Assembly (NCBI GenBank): GCA_003567495.1
Contig: PWZK01000356.1
Location: 1 to 5,173 of the forward strand
Source of the DNA: Candidatus Brocadiaceae bacterium
Lineage (GTDB): Bacteria > Planctomycetota > Brocadiia > SM23-32
Direction of reading: 5' to 3'
DNA: 5,173 bases
The notes beneath the pieces were generated by a model, which did no database searches, was not told where the DNA came from, and saw nothing but the letters and a program-made list of their open reading frames with translations. Each line of letters begins with the position of its first letter. Position 1 is the first letter of the stretch. Below, in pieces: positions 4,867-5,173 of the stretch. The translations under genes were made by a program, and so were the position numbers.

Positions 4867-5173
4867 GCGACGTCATTACGATTGTTTTCGATATCCTGCA
4901 AGCACTTGCCATCGGTGAGCGCATTGTAGACCAGGTTCAGAACGTGATCGGACTCGTGATAAGGCAGGTGTCGCTTGAGAACATGGACTTTTTCGTTTAT
5001 ACTATCATATAGTTTGCGCTTGTCGCAGAGAATGTGAAAAGCGCCTATTGCACCGGTTGCGATGGCCCGCGTCTTTTCGCTCATCTCGTAGTGGATATTG
5101 GGTGCGCCCATGACCGGTCCGTTGCCGTCGGGATTATTATTGCGATCCAGTCGTTTTTCGATTTTCTGTTCTA
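4845..5173 (-). pseudogene. IS1380-family transposase, N-terminal fragment (truncated)
   Basis: The frame is open from the window edge, about 20 codons before the first in-window ATG at 5111. The real start therefore lies outside and the ORF beginning at 5111 is not the true one. The visible 108 residues match the N-terminal region of IS1380-family DDE transposases in order: EQKIEKRLDR, the NIHYEMSEKTRAI segment with ATGAIGAFH, then LKRHLPYHESDHVLNLVYN, CLQDIENNRNDVA. 'PYHESDHVLN' and 'LE-x-RND' are strong family signatures. After RNDVA (about base 4866) the match stops, and six unrelated residues lead to a stop. The conserved continuation (a 'LDALGA...PDPTTAGDF'-like segment) and the whole catalytic domain are absent. 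No continuation is evident in the other frames downstream. It cannot transpose. No terminal inverted repeat or target duplication is visible at the break. Confidence 0.82.

Overview
The window looks like a piece of an anaerobic bacterial chromosome of moderate GC. The main reason is a complete four-subunit, ferredoxin-dependent 2-oxoacid oxidoreductase, an enzyme class typical of strict anaerobes. I cannot place the phylum. The NAD kinase signature variant (GSTAHSLAASGP) and the mix of mobile remnants hint at a Planctomycetota/PVC-like or deltaproteobacterial-grade organism, but this is a weak inference. Every gene I can support lies on the minus strand, so the text below follows transcription from right to left.

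Right edge (about 4845-5173): the N-terminal part of an IS1380-family transposase, open to the window edge and cut off just after the conserved RND motif. Then comes a 244-base gene-free stretch (4601-4844) with a tandem direct repeat of TGATTCCGGGG, which looks like debris of REP-like or mobile sequence.

Centre (779-4600): six tightly packed genes that form one apparent operon. They are xseB (exonuclease VII small subunit), nadK (NAD kinase, GTG start, 4-base overlap), a 2x[4Fe-4S] ferredoxin-type delta subunit, an alpha subunit of the VorB type, the TPP-binding beta subunit, and the gamma subunit. The last four make a complete KorDABC/Vor-type complex that would oxidise a 2-oxoacid (probably a branched-chain one such as 3-methyl-2-oxobutanoate) with CoA to acyl-CoA, CO2 and reduced ferredoxin, or run in reverse. 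NadK sets the NADP pool and is the redox-related neighbour. xseB has no xseA beside it.

Left edge (1-637): the wreck of a type I-E CRISPR-Cas operon. The first ~60 residues of Cas3 (start of the HD domain) run in frame into the C-terminal third of Cas5e. A frameshift follows, then the normal end of Cas5e, which overlaps a start codon for what should be cas6e. The order cas3-(cas8e-cse2-cas7)-cas5e-cas6e is kept, so one internal deletion from cas3 into cas5e explains it. The cas6e reading frame stops resembling the family after a few residues. No CRISPR array is visible.

The window is therefore an intact metabolic operon flanked on both sides by decayed defence and mobile DNA. I found no convincing undescribed system. 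The most notable item is the collapsed cas operon.
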